A stretch of DNA of 64,000 nt, from the NCBI GenBank assembly GCA_038235165.1, contig JBBSUG010000019.1, positions 22,675 through 86,674 of the forward strand, written 5' to 3'. Under the pieces are notes generated by a model, which saw nothing but the letters and a program-made list of their open reading frames with translations, did not search any database and was not told the origin of the DNA. This DNA comes from GCA-002050365 sp038235165 (GTDB lineage Bacteria; Acidobacteriota; Blastocatellia; Pyrinomonadales; Pyrinomonadaceae). Positions 24,613 through 33,340 of this stretch are shown piece after piece (position 1 is the stretch's first letter; the number at the start of each line of letters is the position of its first letter). Position numbers and translations under genes: made by a program.

Positions 24613-24734
24613 GCAATTCTAAAGCAGCTAATTCAAAATAGAATCAAACGCAGGTCAATGTCAAACATTTGCCGCAGATTTATCGGATTATCCGTTTCTC
24701 ATTTGACAATGATTTTAAATTTCTGTTACAAATT

Positions 24735-24750
24735 AGTGGTCTAGTCCACT
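24735..24750. promoter_or_regulatory. DasR/NagR-type operator, site 2
   Basis: AGTGGTCTAGTCCACT differs at one position from the dre consensus AGTGGTCTAGACCACT known for DasR/NagR. It lies 105 bp upstream of the TonB receptor start, near the likely divergent promoter region. Confidence 0.75.
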
Positions 24751-24854
24751 TCTAATTTATATAAAATTCGCCCGCATCTGAAAAACTTTCCGAAAAGTCG
24801 GCAGGCGGCGAATATCCGGCAACTTATTAAAATTTTATTTTCGAGGATCAATTT

Positions 24855-27800
24855 ATGAATTGTTTGAAAAAAATCGCTTATTTAATGACGGTAATGGCTT
24901 TCGCCTGCGCTTTTTTTCCGTCAACAGCGGCGGCGCAGCAGATTACGGCGACCGTTACGGGAACGATTACCGACCAAAACGGCGCGATTGTGCCGGGCGC
25001 GGCGGTGACGATTACGTCAATCGAAACTGGTTTGGCAAAAAACACGACCACCGGTGATTCGGGAAATTACACCGTCACTTTTTTGCAGCCCGGAACCTAC
25101 AACATCGCGGTCAATAAATCGGGATTCGCGCAGACGACCCGCGAAAATATCAAACTCGAAGTGGCGCAGACTGCCAGCGTGGATGTCGCGCTCGGCTTAA
25201 CGGCGCAACAGGCGACGGTCGAGGTCGGCAGCGAATCGCCGATTCTGCAAACCGAAACCTCCAATCTCGAAACGACCGTCGAGCAGAAATTGATCGAAGA
25301 TTTGCCGTCGTCGGAACGCAACATTTTTTCATTCGTCAATCTTGTTCCGGGAACGATTGATACGAACGTTGCTCTCGGCAATCCGAACGGCGCGATTGGC
25401 TCGTCGGCGAACCGCAACTTTTTCGATTCAAACTTTGCCGTCAATGGCGGACGCGCTTCGACCAACGACGTTTTGCTCGACGGCGTAACAAACACCATCG
25501 GCGATTTTAACGGCGTGACAATTTCGCCGCCGCAAGATGCTGTGCGCGAATTCAAAGTAATCTCCGGCGTTGCGCCCGCCGAATACGGACGCACGGGCGG
25601 CGGCATCGTGACTATTTCTTCAAAATCGGGAACGCGTAAATTTCACGGCGCACTTTACGAATATTTTCAGGACGGAAACTTGAACGCCAACGGATTTCAG
25701 CGCAATCGCTTGAGTCAGGCGCGCATCAACGACCAACTCAAACATCAATTCGGCGGTGCCATCGGCGGTCCGATTTACATTCCGAATTTCGGCGAAGGCA
25801 CGCCGGGCGGATTCGCCAGACAGCTTGCCAAAACTTTTTTCTTTGCCAATTACGAAGCGCGGCGCGAGCAGAATCCATACACGCGCACACTGACTTTGCC
25901 GACGGCGCGGATGAGAACCGGCGATTTCGGCGAGCTTTTGACCGGTGCGCCGCGCACGGGACAAACCAATGCCGACGGCACACCGTCTATTTTCGGTCAG
26001 CTTTATAATCCGTTCGGCGCATTGGTCGGCGGCAAAAGACAGGCATTTGCTAATAACAATCTGAGCAGTCTGTCCGTTTGTCCGGCGACGGGAACGCGCA
26101 CGACGGCGTGTCTCGATCCGGTCGCGCTGGCGTTTTTACAGTATCTTCCGCTACCGAATCAGCCGGGATTAATAAATAATTTTCTCTATTCGGGAACGTC
26201 TGAATTTGACCGCAATATTTTCGCCGCTCGCATTGACCACACGGTTTCCGAGCGTCAAAACTTTTTCGTGCGTTTCAGTTATGAAAAAAGAAGCACCGTA
26301 CCGCCCAACTTCTTCGGCACAGCGGCGACGGCGGTGTCATCTGTGACCGACCGCTTTAGTAACACGACGTTTAATCACGTTTACAGCATCACGCCGACTG
26401 TCATCAACAATTTCCGTTACGGATTTACGCGAGCCGCCGCTTTGCAGGGACCGTCGAACCTCGGCTTTAATCCGACATCACTCGGTTTGCCGTCGTATTT
26501 AGCGGCGAACGCACCGATTCTGCTGTTTCCGACTTTTACCATCGGCGGCGGCGCGGAAGGCACGACTCCGGCGGGCGAAATCACGGGCGGATTCATCGGC
26601 GGTTCGGGCAACGATCAGGCGCGTGACACGCACAACGCTTCTGATTCGCTCACTTATGTGCGCGGTTCGCACACGTTTCGAGCGGGCGCGGAATATCGTT
26701 TATATCGTTTTTATCCGTTCCAGTTCTTAACGCCGGACGGCAGTTTTTCGTTCAACCGTTTTGCGACGCGCGGACCAACGCCTGCACTTGCCGCCGGTTC
26801 TTTGACCGAATCCACGGGTTCGTCGTTTGCTTCATTTCTGCTCGGAATTCCATCGGGAATCACGCAGGAAGTCGTCCAGCCGATTTCGATTTATCATCAT
26901 TACGGTGCAGGTTATATTCAGGACGATTGGAAAATTCGCCGCGATTTAACGCTTAATTTGGGTGTGCGCTACGATTTTGAAACGCCGACGGCGAGTCCGC
27001 AAAATCAGATTACGACATTCGATCCGAATGCGGCTTCAATTTTGCAGGGCAAACTGAATTTGACGAATCTCGATCCGGCAGTTGCCGCACTCAATCCGAA
27101 CATCAGAAATTTGACCGGCTCAATTTCATTTCCCGAAAATTCGCCGCAGAGCAGAACAAACAAAAATCGTTTCGCGCCGCGCATCGGTTTCGCTTACAGC
27201 TATGACAACAAAACAACTCTGCGCGGCGGTATCGGAATGTTTTATCTGCCGATTTCGCTCGAAGCGGTGACGGCGGTCGGCGTAAATTTCATAAATACGC
27301 AATCACAAACCGGACTCGACACGGCGCAGGTTTCCGCCAACACTATTTTCCTGAACGATCCGTTCAGAATCGCCGGATTGCAGGGCGCGGTCGGCAACAC
27401 GCAGGGAGCTTATACACGACTCGGCAACACGGTCGCCGGCGCGGTCGAACCGGTGCGCGAGAATCCATACAATATGGCGTACAACCTCGTTTTATCGCGT
27501 GAACTGCGAAAAAATCTGGTTTTGGACATCGCTTACGTCGGCAGTCGCGGCAGAAATTTGCCGTCGCGCGACATCAACTTAAATCAGCTTTCGCCGGACG
27601 CTTTGAATTACGCCCGCACGCATTACACTGATCCCAATACTTGCGGAACAGCCGCCTGTGCGACGGTCGCCGCATTTTTGGCGCAGCCGGTAGCAAATCC
27701 GTTCGCCGGATTAAATTCGGCAGCGACTCCGATCAGCACGCAGATCACCGGCGCAACGATTCCGCGCGCACAGCTTCTGCGCCGCTTTCCGCAATACACG

Positions 27801-28616
27801 ACCGTGACCAATTCGCGTCCGCAAATCGGCAGAAGCGATTACAACGCATTGCAGGTCAGTCTGCAAAAACGCTTCAGCAAAGGCTGGTCGGCACTCGTCA
27901 ATTACACTTTCTCGAAACTGCTCGACACGGGCGGAGTCGGCAACGGCGCATCATTTACCGATCCGACGAATGCCGAAGATATTTTTAATTTTGACGAAGA
28001 ATATTCCTATTCGACGCTCGATGTGCCGCATCGCATCACGGCAAGTTCGACTTATGAACTGCCGTTCGGCAAAGGCAAAACGTTCGGCAAAAAATGGAGC
28101 GGTTTAACCAATACGTTTCTCGGCGGCTGGCAAGTTTCCGGGACGGGCGTTTATCAAACGGGCGCACCGCTGACGATTACCAACGCGACGGTTTTCGCGG
28201 GCGGCGGCAGCGTTTTGACGACGGTCGGCAATTCGCAGCGTCGTCCGAATATCGTTTCGGGCGTTCAGCCGCGCTACGACAATATCGGCGAACTCGTCCG
28301 CAACAATCAGTCAATTTTCAATCCGGCGGCGTTTTCCGCGCCGAGCGACGCGCTGTTTGAGTTCGGCAACGCTGCGCGAACGTATAACAACATTCGCCGA
28401 GACAATTACAAGAATGTTGATTTGTCCATTATCAAAAACTTCAACTTCAGCGAAGGCAAACGCAAAGCGCAGATTCGCGGAGAGTTTTTGAACGCCTTCA
28501 ACACAGTCGTTTTCGGCACCCCGGGAACACAAGTCGGCAGCAACACGTTCGGCAAAATCACGACGCAGGGCAATCGTCCGCGCATCATTCAACTCGTCGG
28601 ACGTTTCACGTTTTAA
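24855..28616 (+). CDS. TonB-dependent receptor with carboxypeptidase-regulatory-like N-domain
   Basis: The 1253-residue outer-membrane protein has a signal peptide ending STAAAQQ. A beta-sandwich CarboxypepD_reg-like domain follows (about 33-115, GTITDQNGAIVPGAAVTITS). A plug region (130-250, EDLPSSERNIFSFVNLVPG) and a large barrel complete it, ending in the aromatic VGRFTF expected of outer-membrane beta-barrels. This is the Oar-like receptor type abundant in Acidobacteriota. It should import oligosaccharides, here probably GlcNAc-containing, given the NagZ-type enzymes, kinase and NanE downstream and the DasR-like operators upstream. Confidence 0.93.
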   Translation: MNCLKKIAYLMTVMAFACAFFPSTAAAQQITATVTGTITDQNGAIVPGAAVTITSIETGLAKNTTTGDSGNYTVTFLQPGTYNIAVNKSGFAQTTRENIKLEVAQTASVDVALGLTAQQATVEVGSESPILQTETSNLETTVEQKLIEDLPSSERNIFSFVNLVPGTIDTNVALGNPNGAIGSSANRNFFDSNFAVNGGRASTNDVLLDGVTNTIGDFNGVTISPPQDAVREFKVISGVAPAEYGRTGGGIVTISSKSGTRKFHGALYEYFQDGNLNANGFQRNRLSQARINDQLKHQFGGAIGGPIYIPNFGEGTPGGFARQLAKTFFFANYEARREQNPYTRTLTLPTARMRTGDFGELLTGAPRTGQTNADGTPSIFGQLYNPFGALVGGKRQAFANNNLSSLSVCPATGTRTTACLDPVALAFLQYLPLPNQPGLINNFLYSGTSEFDRNIFAARIDHTVSERQNFFVRFSYEKRSTVPPNFFGTAATAVSSVTDRFSNTTFNHVYSITPTVINNFRYGFTRAAALQGPSNLGFNPTSLGLPSYLAANAPILLFPTFTIGGGAEGTTPAGEITGGFIGGSGNDQARDTHNASDSLTYVRGSHTFRAGAEYRLYRFYPFQFLTPDGSFSFNRFATRGPTPALAAGSLTESTGSSFASFLLGIPSGITQEVVQPISIYHHYGAGYIQDDWKIRRDLTLNLGVRYDFETPTASPQNQITTFDPNAASILQGKLNLTNLDPAVAALNPNIRNLTGSISFPENSPQSRTNKNRFAPRIGFAYSYDNKTTLRGGIGMFYLPISLEAVTAVGVNFINTQSQTGLDTAQVSANTIFLNDPFRIAGLQGAVGNTQGAYTRLGNTVAGAVEPVRENPYNMAYNLVLSRELRKNLVLDIAYVGSRGRNLPSRDINLNQLSPDALNYARTHYTDPNTCGTAACATVAAFLAQPVANPFAGLNSAATPISTQITGATIPRAQLLRRFPQYTTVTNSRPQIGRSDYNALQVSLQKRFSKGWSALVNYTFSKLLDTGGVGNGASFTDPTNAEDIFNFDEEYSYSTLDVPHRITASSTYELPFGKGKTFGKKWSGLTNTFLGGWQVSGTGVYQTGAPLTITNATVFAGGGSVLTTVGNSQRRPNIVSGVQPRYDNIGELVRNNQSIFNPAAFSAPSDALFEFGNAARTYNNIRRDNYKNVDLSIIKNFNFSEGKRKAQIRGEFLNAFNTVVFGTPGTQVGSNTFGKITTQGNRPRIIQLVGRFTF

Positions 28617-28620
28617 AATT

Positions 28621-28666
28621 ATGAAGGCGGAACGATGAATTAATTAATTCATCGTTCCGCCTTCAT
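28621..28666. terminator. Perfect 46-bp palindrome after the receptor gene
   Basis: Twenty-three bases from 28621 (ATGAAGGCGGAACGATGAAT, then TAA) are followed by their exact reverse complement. The palindrome starts 5 bases after the receptor stop codon and ends 12 bases before the permease start. A very stable mRNA hairpin would form between the genes. There is no strong T-run, so it may limit read-through or protect the upstream mRNA rather than end transcription. Confidence 0.7.
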
Positions 28667-28677
28667 CGTTCAAATTT

Positions 28678-29970
28678 ATGTCGGCGTTTTTAATTTTAAT
28701 AATCTTTATCGCCTTCGCTGCGCTGATGTTTACGCGGAAAGTTCCGGCATTGTTGGCGATTCCAGCGATGGGAATTTTGATTGCGGCGGCGGTCGGCACA
28801 CCTTTTACAGTTGTTTTAAACGATGTTATTTCCGCCGGTTCGATCAAATTAGCATCGGCATACATCGCGGTTTTCGCGGGCGCGATGTTGGGGCGCGTGA
28901 TGATGCAGACGGGCATCGCCGAAGGAATTATCAAACGCGCGGCAGAATTCGGCGGCGACAAACCGCTCGTCGTCGCGTTCGGTCTGATGTTTGTCACGGC
29001 GGTTCTTTTTACTTCGCTGACCGGACTCGGCGCGATTATTATGGTCGGCTCACTGGTTTTGCCGATTATGATGAGTTTGGGAATTCCGCGAAAGCTCGCC
29101 GGAACATTTTTTCTGTTCGCCTTTGCCACCGGATTTATTTTTAATATTTCACTGATTCGTTTCTACCGCGATATTTTGCAGGTCGCGGAAAATGCGCCGC
29201 TGCCGTCTGAAATCGTACATTTTCAATTGATTCTGCTCGCCGTAATGACAATCGGAACGATACTTTATACGGTTATTTCCGCCAAGCGTTCGCCGGAACT
29301 CGCCTTGATGACGGCAGAAACGAAAGACGAATTAACCGACAAAATCAACGACAAAAACGCGCCGCTGATTTCATTTATCACGCCGCTGATTCCGCTCGTT
29401 TTGTATTTCGGTTTCAACAGTTACGGCTGGAAGGAAGTGCCGTCTTTCTTAGCCGGTTCGGTTTTCGGCACGCTCGTGACGCAGCCGAAACGAATCATTC
29501 AGGTTTTAACTTCGTCCCTGATTCGCGGACTCGAAGACGGTGCGCCCGCCGCGATTTTGATGATGGGAATCGGAATGTTAATCAACGCATTGCAATTGCC
29601 TGCGGTGAAAATCGCGCTCGAACCCGTGATTAAAAACCTGCCGATTTCAAGCCCGTGGAGTTATGTTTTGTTTTTCGGCATTCTGTCGCCGCTCGCGCTT
29701 TATCGCGGACCGTTTAATCTGTTCGGTTTAGGCGCGGGATTTTTCGCCATCGTCGCGGGCGCGGGACTGATTCCGGCAATCGCCGTTCTCGCGGCGGCAA
29801 TGGCAATCGTCCAACTCCAAAACGTCTGCGATCCGACCAACACGCACAACGTCTGGGTTGCCAATTACGTCGGAGTCAGAGTCGAAGAACTAACTAAATC
29901 AACGATTTTAACGATGATTGCGATTTGTTTCGCCGGTTTAATGATCGGCGCGGTTTTGTTTTTGAAATGA
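28678..29970 (+). CDS. Ion-transporter-superfamily permease (GntP/citrate-type)
   Basis: The 430-residue protein has about 11 membrane helices and no signal cleavage site. Features include an early Gly-rich helix (FAGAMLGRVMMQTGIAEGII) and conserved polar helix breaks such as LTGLGAIIMVGS. A late motif, NVCDPTNTHNVWVANYVGV, is typical of substrate or sodium sites in this superfamily. It probably carries a sugar acid or organic acid across the inner membrane. Placement after the TonB receptor suggests uptake of the receptor's product. The substrate is not evident. Confidence 0.75.
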   Translation: MSAFLILIIFIAFAALMFTRKVPALLAIPAMGILIAAAVGTPFTVVLNDVISAGSIKLASAYIAVFAGAMLGRVMMQTGIAEGIIKRAAEFGGDKPLVVAFGLMFVTAVLFTSLTGLGAIIMVGSLVLPIMMSLGIPRKLAGTFFLFAFATGFIFNISLIRFYRDILQVAENAPLPSEIVHFQLILLAVMTIGTILYTVISAKRSPELALMTAETKDELTDKINDKNAPLISFITPLIPLVLYFGFNSYGWKEVPSFLAGSVFGTLVTQPKRIIQVLTSSLIRGLEDGAPAAILMMGIGMLINALQLPAVKIALEPVIKNLPISSPWSYVLFFGILSPLALYRGPFNLFGLGAGFFAIVAGAGLIPAIAVLAAAMAIVQLQNVCDPTNTHNVWVANYVGVRVEELTKSTILTMIAICFAGLMIGAVLFLK

Positions 29971-29976
29971 GGAGAA

Positions 29977-30105
29977 TTTTAACCGCAGATGGACGCAGAT
30001 GAACGCAGATAAAAGAGAGATTTTGACAAAAGTAATTTCGTGTTCGTTCGTGGCTAAATCTTTATTTGAAAATCTGCGTTTATCTGTGTGCATCTGCGGT
30101 TAAAA
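29977..30105. repeat. Intergenic hairpin repeat, copy R1
   Basis: The outer arms TTTTAACCGCAGATG... and ...CATCTGCGGTTAAAA are inverted copies built of roughly 10-base CGCAGATGAA-like units. The inner part carries TTCGTGTTCGTTCGTGGCTA. It lies between two genes of the same strand. Related copies lie at 31289, 33217 and 37255. Confidence 0.85.
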
Positions 30106-30115
30106 AATAATTTTT

Positions 30116-31288
30116 ATGATTGCTAAAATTTCCATTTTCGTGATTTTGATACTTTCCGCCAGCGCAACTTTCGCGCAGAATAAATCAAATATCGTCGCGC
30201 CAAACGGTCTGACTTTTCAAGTTTCCGGCAAAGACCGCCAGCGCAAAGACGAGGAAATCGTCGTTTACACCACCGATTTTTATAAGAAAAATCCGACGTT
30301 CAAAAATGGCGTTGATGTTTATGTGGTGGACGGCAAAGTTTCGATTATCAACGACCGCGCCGGAGCGGTTTATCAGCAAAACAAACCCGATCCGGGCGCG
30401 ATTGCGGTGGAAAACAAAGGTTTTGTTTTGAGCGCGCAGGGCGCAGCCAGAAAATGGATTTTGGCGAATTTCAAAACAGGCGACGAAGTAAAATTCAGCG
30501 GCGATCTGGCGGGTTTCGGCGGCGCGGGAAAAGTTTCGACAAAACCGGGCGGTGAAATCGCGCCTGCCGCTTCGATTCCGTGTTTTCCCGGCGCGTATTA
30601 CCGCAAAGCCGTTTCGAGCTTCGATTCGTGGACGGGCATCGGCGGAATGGTCAAACTCGGCACGCCGACGGTTGACGAAGACCGGCTCGGCGCGGAAACG
30701 AAACAGCCGCTCGATAATTTTTCTGTTTATATGGGCGGCAACGCGGGCGGCAATTACGAAGTGGACGCGGGTTTGACGTGGGAATTTACCAACGATGAAA
30801 CGGGCAAACGCAGCGCACGCCGCAATGCTTTTCGTCCGTTTTGGCGCACGAAAACGTGGAACGCCGCGCCCTCCGAAAAGCAGTTTTATTTTTATCCGGG
30901 CGAAACCGTCCAGATGGCGATTTTCATTATCGCGCCGAAAAAATTGCGCCTCGTCATCTCGAACGGCAAGGATAAAATCTTTCAAACCGATTTCGATGCC
31001 GAAGGTTTTGCACCGAACGTGCCGCGCCAATTCAAGCGCGTCAACGCGATAGATCAAGTCGCCAACGAAGGCAAACCCGTTCAAAAAACCAAAGCGCAAA
31101 TCGTCGGCGCGGAATGGACGCAGACATTTCTGCTGCGCGGCGCGGGCGCGGAGGCGAAACAAATTCCGATGGACAAAACGCGCTATACCGATATGCGGTG
31201 CAGCGACGAAAAACACATTGTCGTCACCACGACCGACGACAAAAAAGGCGCGGAAAAAATTGATATTTTCGGGACACCGAAGAATTAA
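30116..31288 (+). CDS. Secreted hypothetical protein (390 aa)
   Basis: A signal peptide (ISIFVILILSASATFAQ) is followed by a mature protein rich in Gly, Lys and aromatic residues. The central segment VYMGGNAGGNYEVDAGLTWE and FRPFWRTKTWNAAPSEKQF suggests a beta-sandwich, possibly carbohydrate-binding. No family is recognised. It lies between the permease and the GH3 genes and is flanked by hairpin repeats on both sides, so a part in amino-sugar glycan binding or breakdown is inferred from position alone. Confidence 0.75.
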   Translation: MIAKISIFVILILSASATFAQNKSNIVAPNGLTFQVSGKDRQRKDEEIVVYTTDFYKKNPTFKNGVDVYVVDGKVSIINDRAGAVYQQNKPDPGAIAVENKGFVLSAQGAARKWILANFKTGDEVKFSGDLAGFGGAGKVSTKPGGEIAPAASIPCFPGAYYRKAVSSFDSWTGIGGMVKLGTPTVDEDRLGAETKQPLDNFSVYMGGNAGGNYEVDAGLTWEFTNDETGKRSARRNAFRPFWRTKTWNAAPSEKQFYFYPGETVQMAIFIIAPKKLRLVISNGKDKIFQTDFDAEGFAPNVPRQFKRVNAIDQVANEGKPVQKTKAQIVGAEWTQTFLLRGAGAEAKQIPMDKTRYTDMRCSDEKHIVVTTTDDKKGAEKIDIFGTPKN

Positions 31289-31424
31289 TTTAACCGCAGA
31301 TGGACACAGATGGACGCAGATTTTTAAATCAAATTCTAGCCACGAACGAACACGAAATGACACGAAATTATTTTTATCAAATTTTCTTTTATCTGCGTTA
31401 GTCTGCGTCCATTTGCGGTTAAAA
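31289..31424. repeat. Intergenic hairpin repeat, copy R2
   Basis: The outer arms TTTAACCGCAGATGGACACA and GTCCATTTGCGGTTAAAAA are imperfect inverted copies. The inner TAGCCACGAACGAACACGAA is inverted relative to R1. The copy begins at the stop codon of the secreted protein gene and ends 8 bases before the first GH3 gene. Confidence 0.85.
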
Positions 31425-31432
31425 ATTTTTAT

Positions 31433-33205
31433 ATGAAAAAGCTATTTATTTTATTGACGCTGTTAATTTTCGCCGATCAGCAAATGATTTTCGCGCAGAC
31501 GAAAATTGATCGCGCCGGTGAAGATTGGGTTGAAAAAACGCTCAAATCAATGACTTTGCGCGAGAAAATCGGGCAGATGATCGTGACCGGAGTTTTGGGC
31601 GATTATAAAAATGTGGACGGCGATAAATTTGCGGAAGTTCGCAAACAAATCGTCGAAAACAAAGTCGGCGGCTTCGTATTTTATCGCGGCGACGCGCTCG
31701 AACTGGCGGCTCTGACCAATGAAATGCAGGCGATTTCAAAAGTTCCGCTGTTTATGGCGGCGGATTTTGAACGCGGTTTGCCGATGCAGATTCGGAGTGG
31801 CACATCGTTCACACACAATATGGGAATCGCAGCGGCGGGCAATCCGCAGGACGCGTTTCGCAAAGGGCAAATCATCGCCGAAGAGATGAAAGCTATCGGC
31901 ATCAACTGGCTTTACGGTCCGGTTTCCGACGTTTTAAATAATCCGGCGAATTCGATGGTCAACGTCCGCAGTTACGGCGAAAATCCGGCGACGGTTTCCA
32001 AATTCGTTGCGGCGGAAGTGCGCGGACTTCGGGAAGGCGGCGTGATTTCGACCGCCAAACATTTTCCCGGTCACGGCGACACCGCGCAGGATTCTCACAT
32101 CAACACGCCGACGATTAACATTGATCGGGCGCGTTTTGAAGCGGTCGAACTCGCGCCGTTTCGCGCGGCGATTGCGGCGGGATTGGATTCGTTTATGACG
32201 GCGCACATCGCGCTGCCGCAGATTACAGGCGACGATATTCCCGCGTCTTTGAATCCGAAAATCAACCGCGATTTGATTCGCAAAGAGTTGAAATTTGACG
32301 GAATTATCACCACCGATTCGCTCGGAATGGGCGCAATTATCAAGAATTATAAAGGCACGGACGGCGCGGTTTTGGCGATCAAAGCGGGCGCGGACATCGC
32401 GCTGTTGCCGCCGAATGTCAAAGGCACGATTGACGCGCTCGTAGCCGCCGTCAAATCGGGCGAAATTCCCGAAACACAGATTGACGATTCGGTGCGAAGA
32501 CTTCTAAAAGTCAAATATCGCATCGGTTTAATTCAAAAATATTCGGTTGATTTGAATCAGGTTTCCAAATTCGTCGAAAAACCGGAAAACGTCAAATTCG
32601 CCAACGATTTAGCCGAACGTTCGATGACGCTTTTGCGAAACGACAACAAGGTGTTGCCACTCGATTTGAAACAGGCGGAAAAAACTTTGTTCATCATCGC
32701 GGCGGGCGACGACGATGCCGATCAGGGCGCGATTTTTAGAGCTGCCGTCGAACAGCGCGTCAAAAATGCGCGCGTCGTAAGAGTTGACAAACGCACGACT
32801 TCCGCTGAGTACGCGCAGCTTTTGAGCGACGTAAAATCAGCCGAAACGGTCGTCGTCGGCGCATTCGTCAAACGCGCCGCGCTCAAAGGCACGATTGCCC
32901 TTCCCGACGCGGAAGCCGAATTTATCAAGCAGACGATTTCAGCGAATAAAAACACCGCGATCATCGCGTTCGGTTCGCCGTATCAACTCCAACAATTTCC
33001 GCAGGCGAAAAGCTATCTCGCGGCGTGGGGGGTCGAAGATGTCGCGCAAACCGCCGCCGTCCGCGCCATTTTCGGCGAAACCGCGATCAACGGACATTCG
33101 CCCGTCGCGCTCCCGAACCTGTTCAAAATCGGCGACGGATTACAGATGAAATCATCAAAAGAACGCGAAAAAGATGCGAAGGAAAAGAAGGAAATTTTTA
33201 ATTGA
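31433..33205 (+). CDS. Secreted GH3 beta-N-acetylhexosaminidase-type enzyme (NagZ-like), copy 1
   Basis: This 590-residue protein has a signal peptide ending MIFAQ. The GH3 N-domain shows LREKIGQMIVTG and the NagZ signature KHFPGHGDTAQDSH from Lys209. The Asp220-Ser-His222 dyad is the general acid/base unique to NagZ-type enzymes. The nucleophile is Asp295 in ITTDSLGMGAI. A C-terminal alpha/beta domain of about 200 residues follows. It should release beta-GlcNAc from glycans or muropeptides outside the cytosol. A paralogue follows directly. Confidence 0.92.
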   Translation: MKKLFILLTLLIFADQQMIFAQTKIDRAGEDWVEKTLKSMTLREKIGQMIVTGVLGDYKNVDGDKFAEVRKQIVENKVGGFVFYRGDALELAALTNEMQAISKVPLFMAADFERGLPMQIRSGTSFTHNMGIAAAGNPQDAFRKGQIIAEEMKAIGINWLYGPVSDVLNNPANSMVNVRSYGENPATVSKFVAAEVRGLREGGVISTAKHFPGHGDTAQDSHINTPTINIDRARFEAVELAPFRAAIAAGLDSFMTAHIALPQITGDDIPASLNPKINRDLIRKELKFDGIITTDSLGMGAIIKNYKGTDGAVLAIKAGADIALLPPNVKGTIDALVAAVKSGEIPETQIDDSVRRLLKVKYRIGLIQKYSVDLNQVSKFVEKPENVKFANDLAERSMTLLRNDNKVLPLDLKQAEKTLFIIAAGDDDADQGAIFRAAVEQRVKNARVVRVDKRTTSAEYAQLLSDVKSAETVVVGAFVKRAALKGTIALPDAEAEFIKQTISANKNTAIIAFGSPYQLQQFPQAKSYLAAWGVEDVAQTAAVRAIFGETAINGHSPVALPNLFKIGDGLQMKSSKEREKDAKEKKEIFN

Positions 33206-33216
33206 TGAATAAGAAA

Positions 33217-33321
33217 TTTAGCCACAGATTTACACAGATGAACGCATATTTAGGACAGATGATTATAAATTGATTTTATGTCTCTTTTATCCGTGTCTAT
33301 CTGTGAAAATCTGTGGCTAAA
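33217..33321. repeat. Intergenic hairpin repeat, copy R3 (variant)
   Basis: The outer arms TTTAGCCACAGATTTACACA and TGTGAAAATCTGTGGCTAAA are inverted copies. This copy has the GCCACAGA form of the arm rather than CCGCAGATG and lacks the TTCGTTCGTGGC inner block. It separates the two GH3 genes. Confidence 0.82.
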
Positions 33322-33340
33322 AAATTGTTTTGATCGTTTT

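Noticed and set aside
29977..30105. Riboswitch or structured ncRNA for R1
   Set aside because: The same structure recurs at four sites in varied context with inner-module inversion, which fits a repeat family better than a riboswitch.
30185..31363. Long antisense ORF (392 codons) opposite the secreted protein gene
   Set aside because: Arg/Phe-rich antisense frame; the plus strand has a signal peptide and correct operon position.
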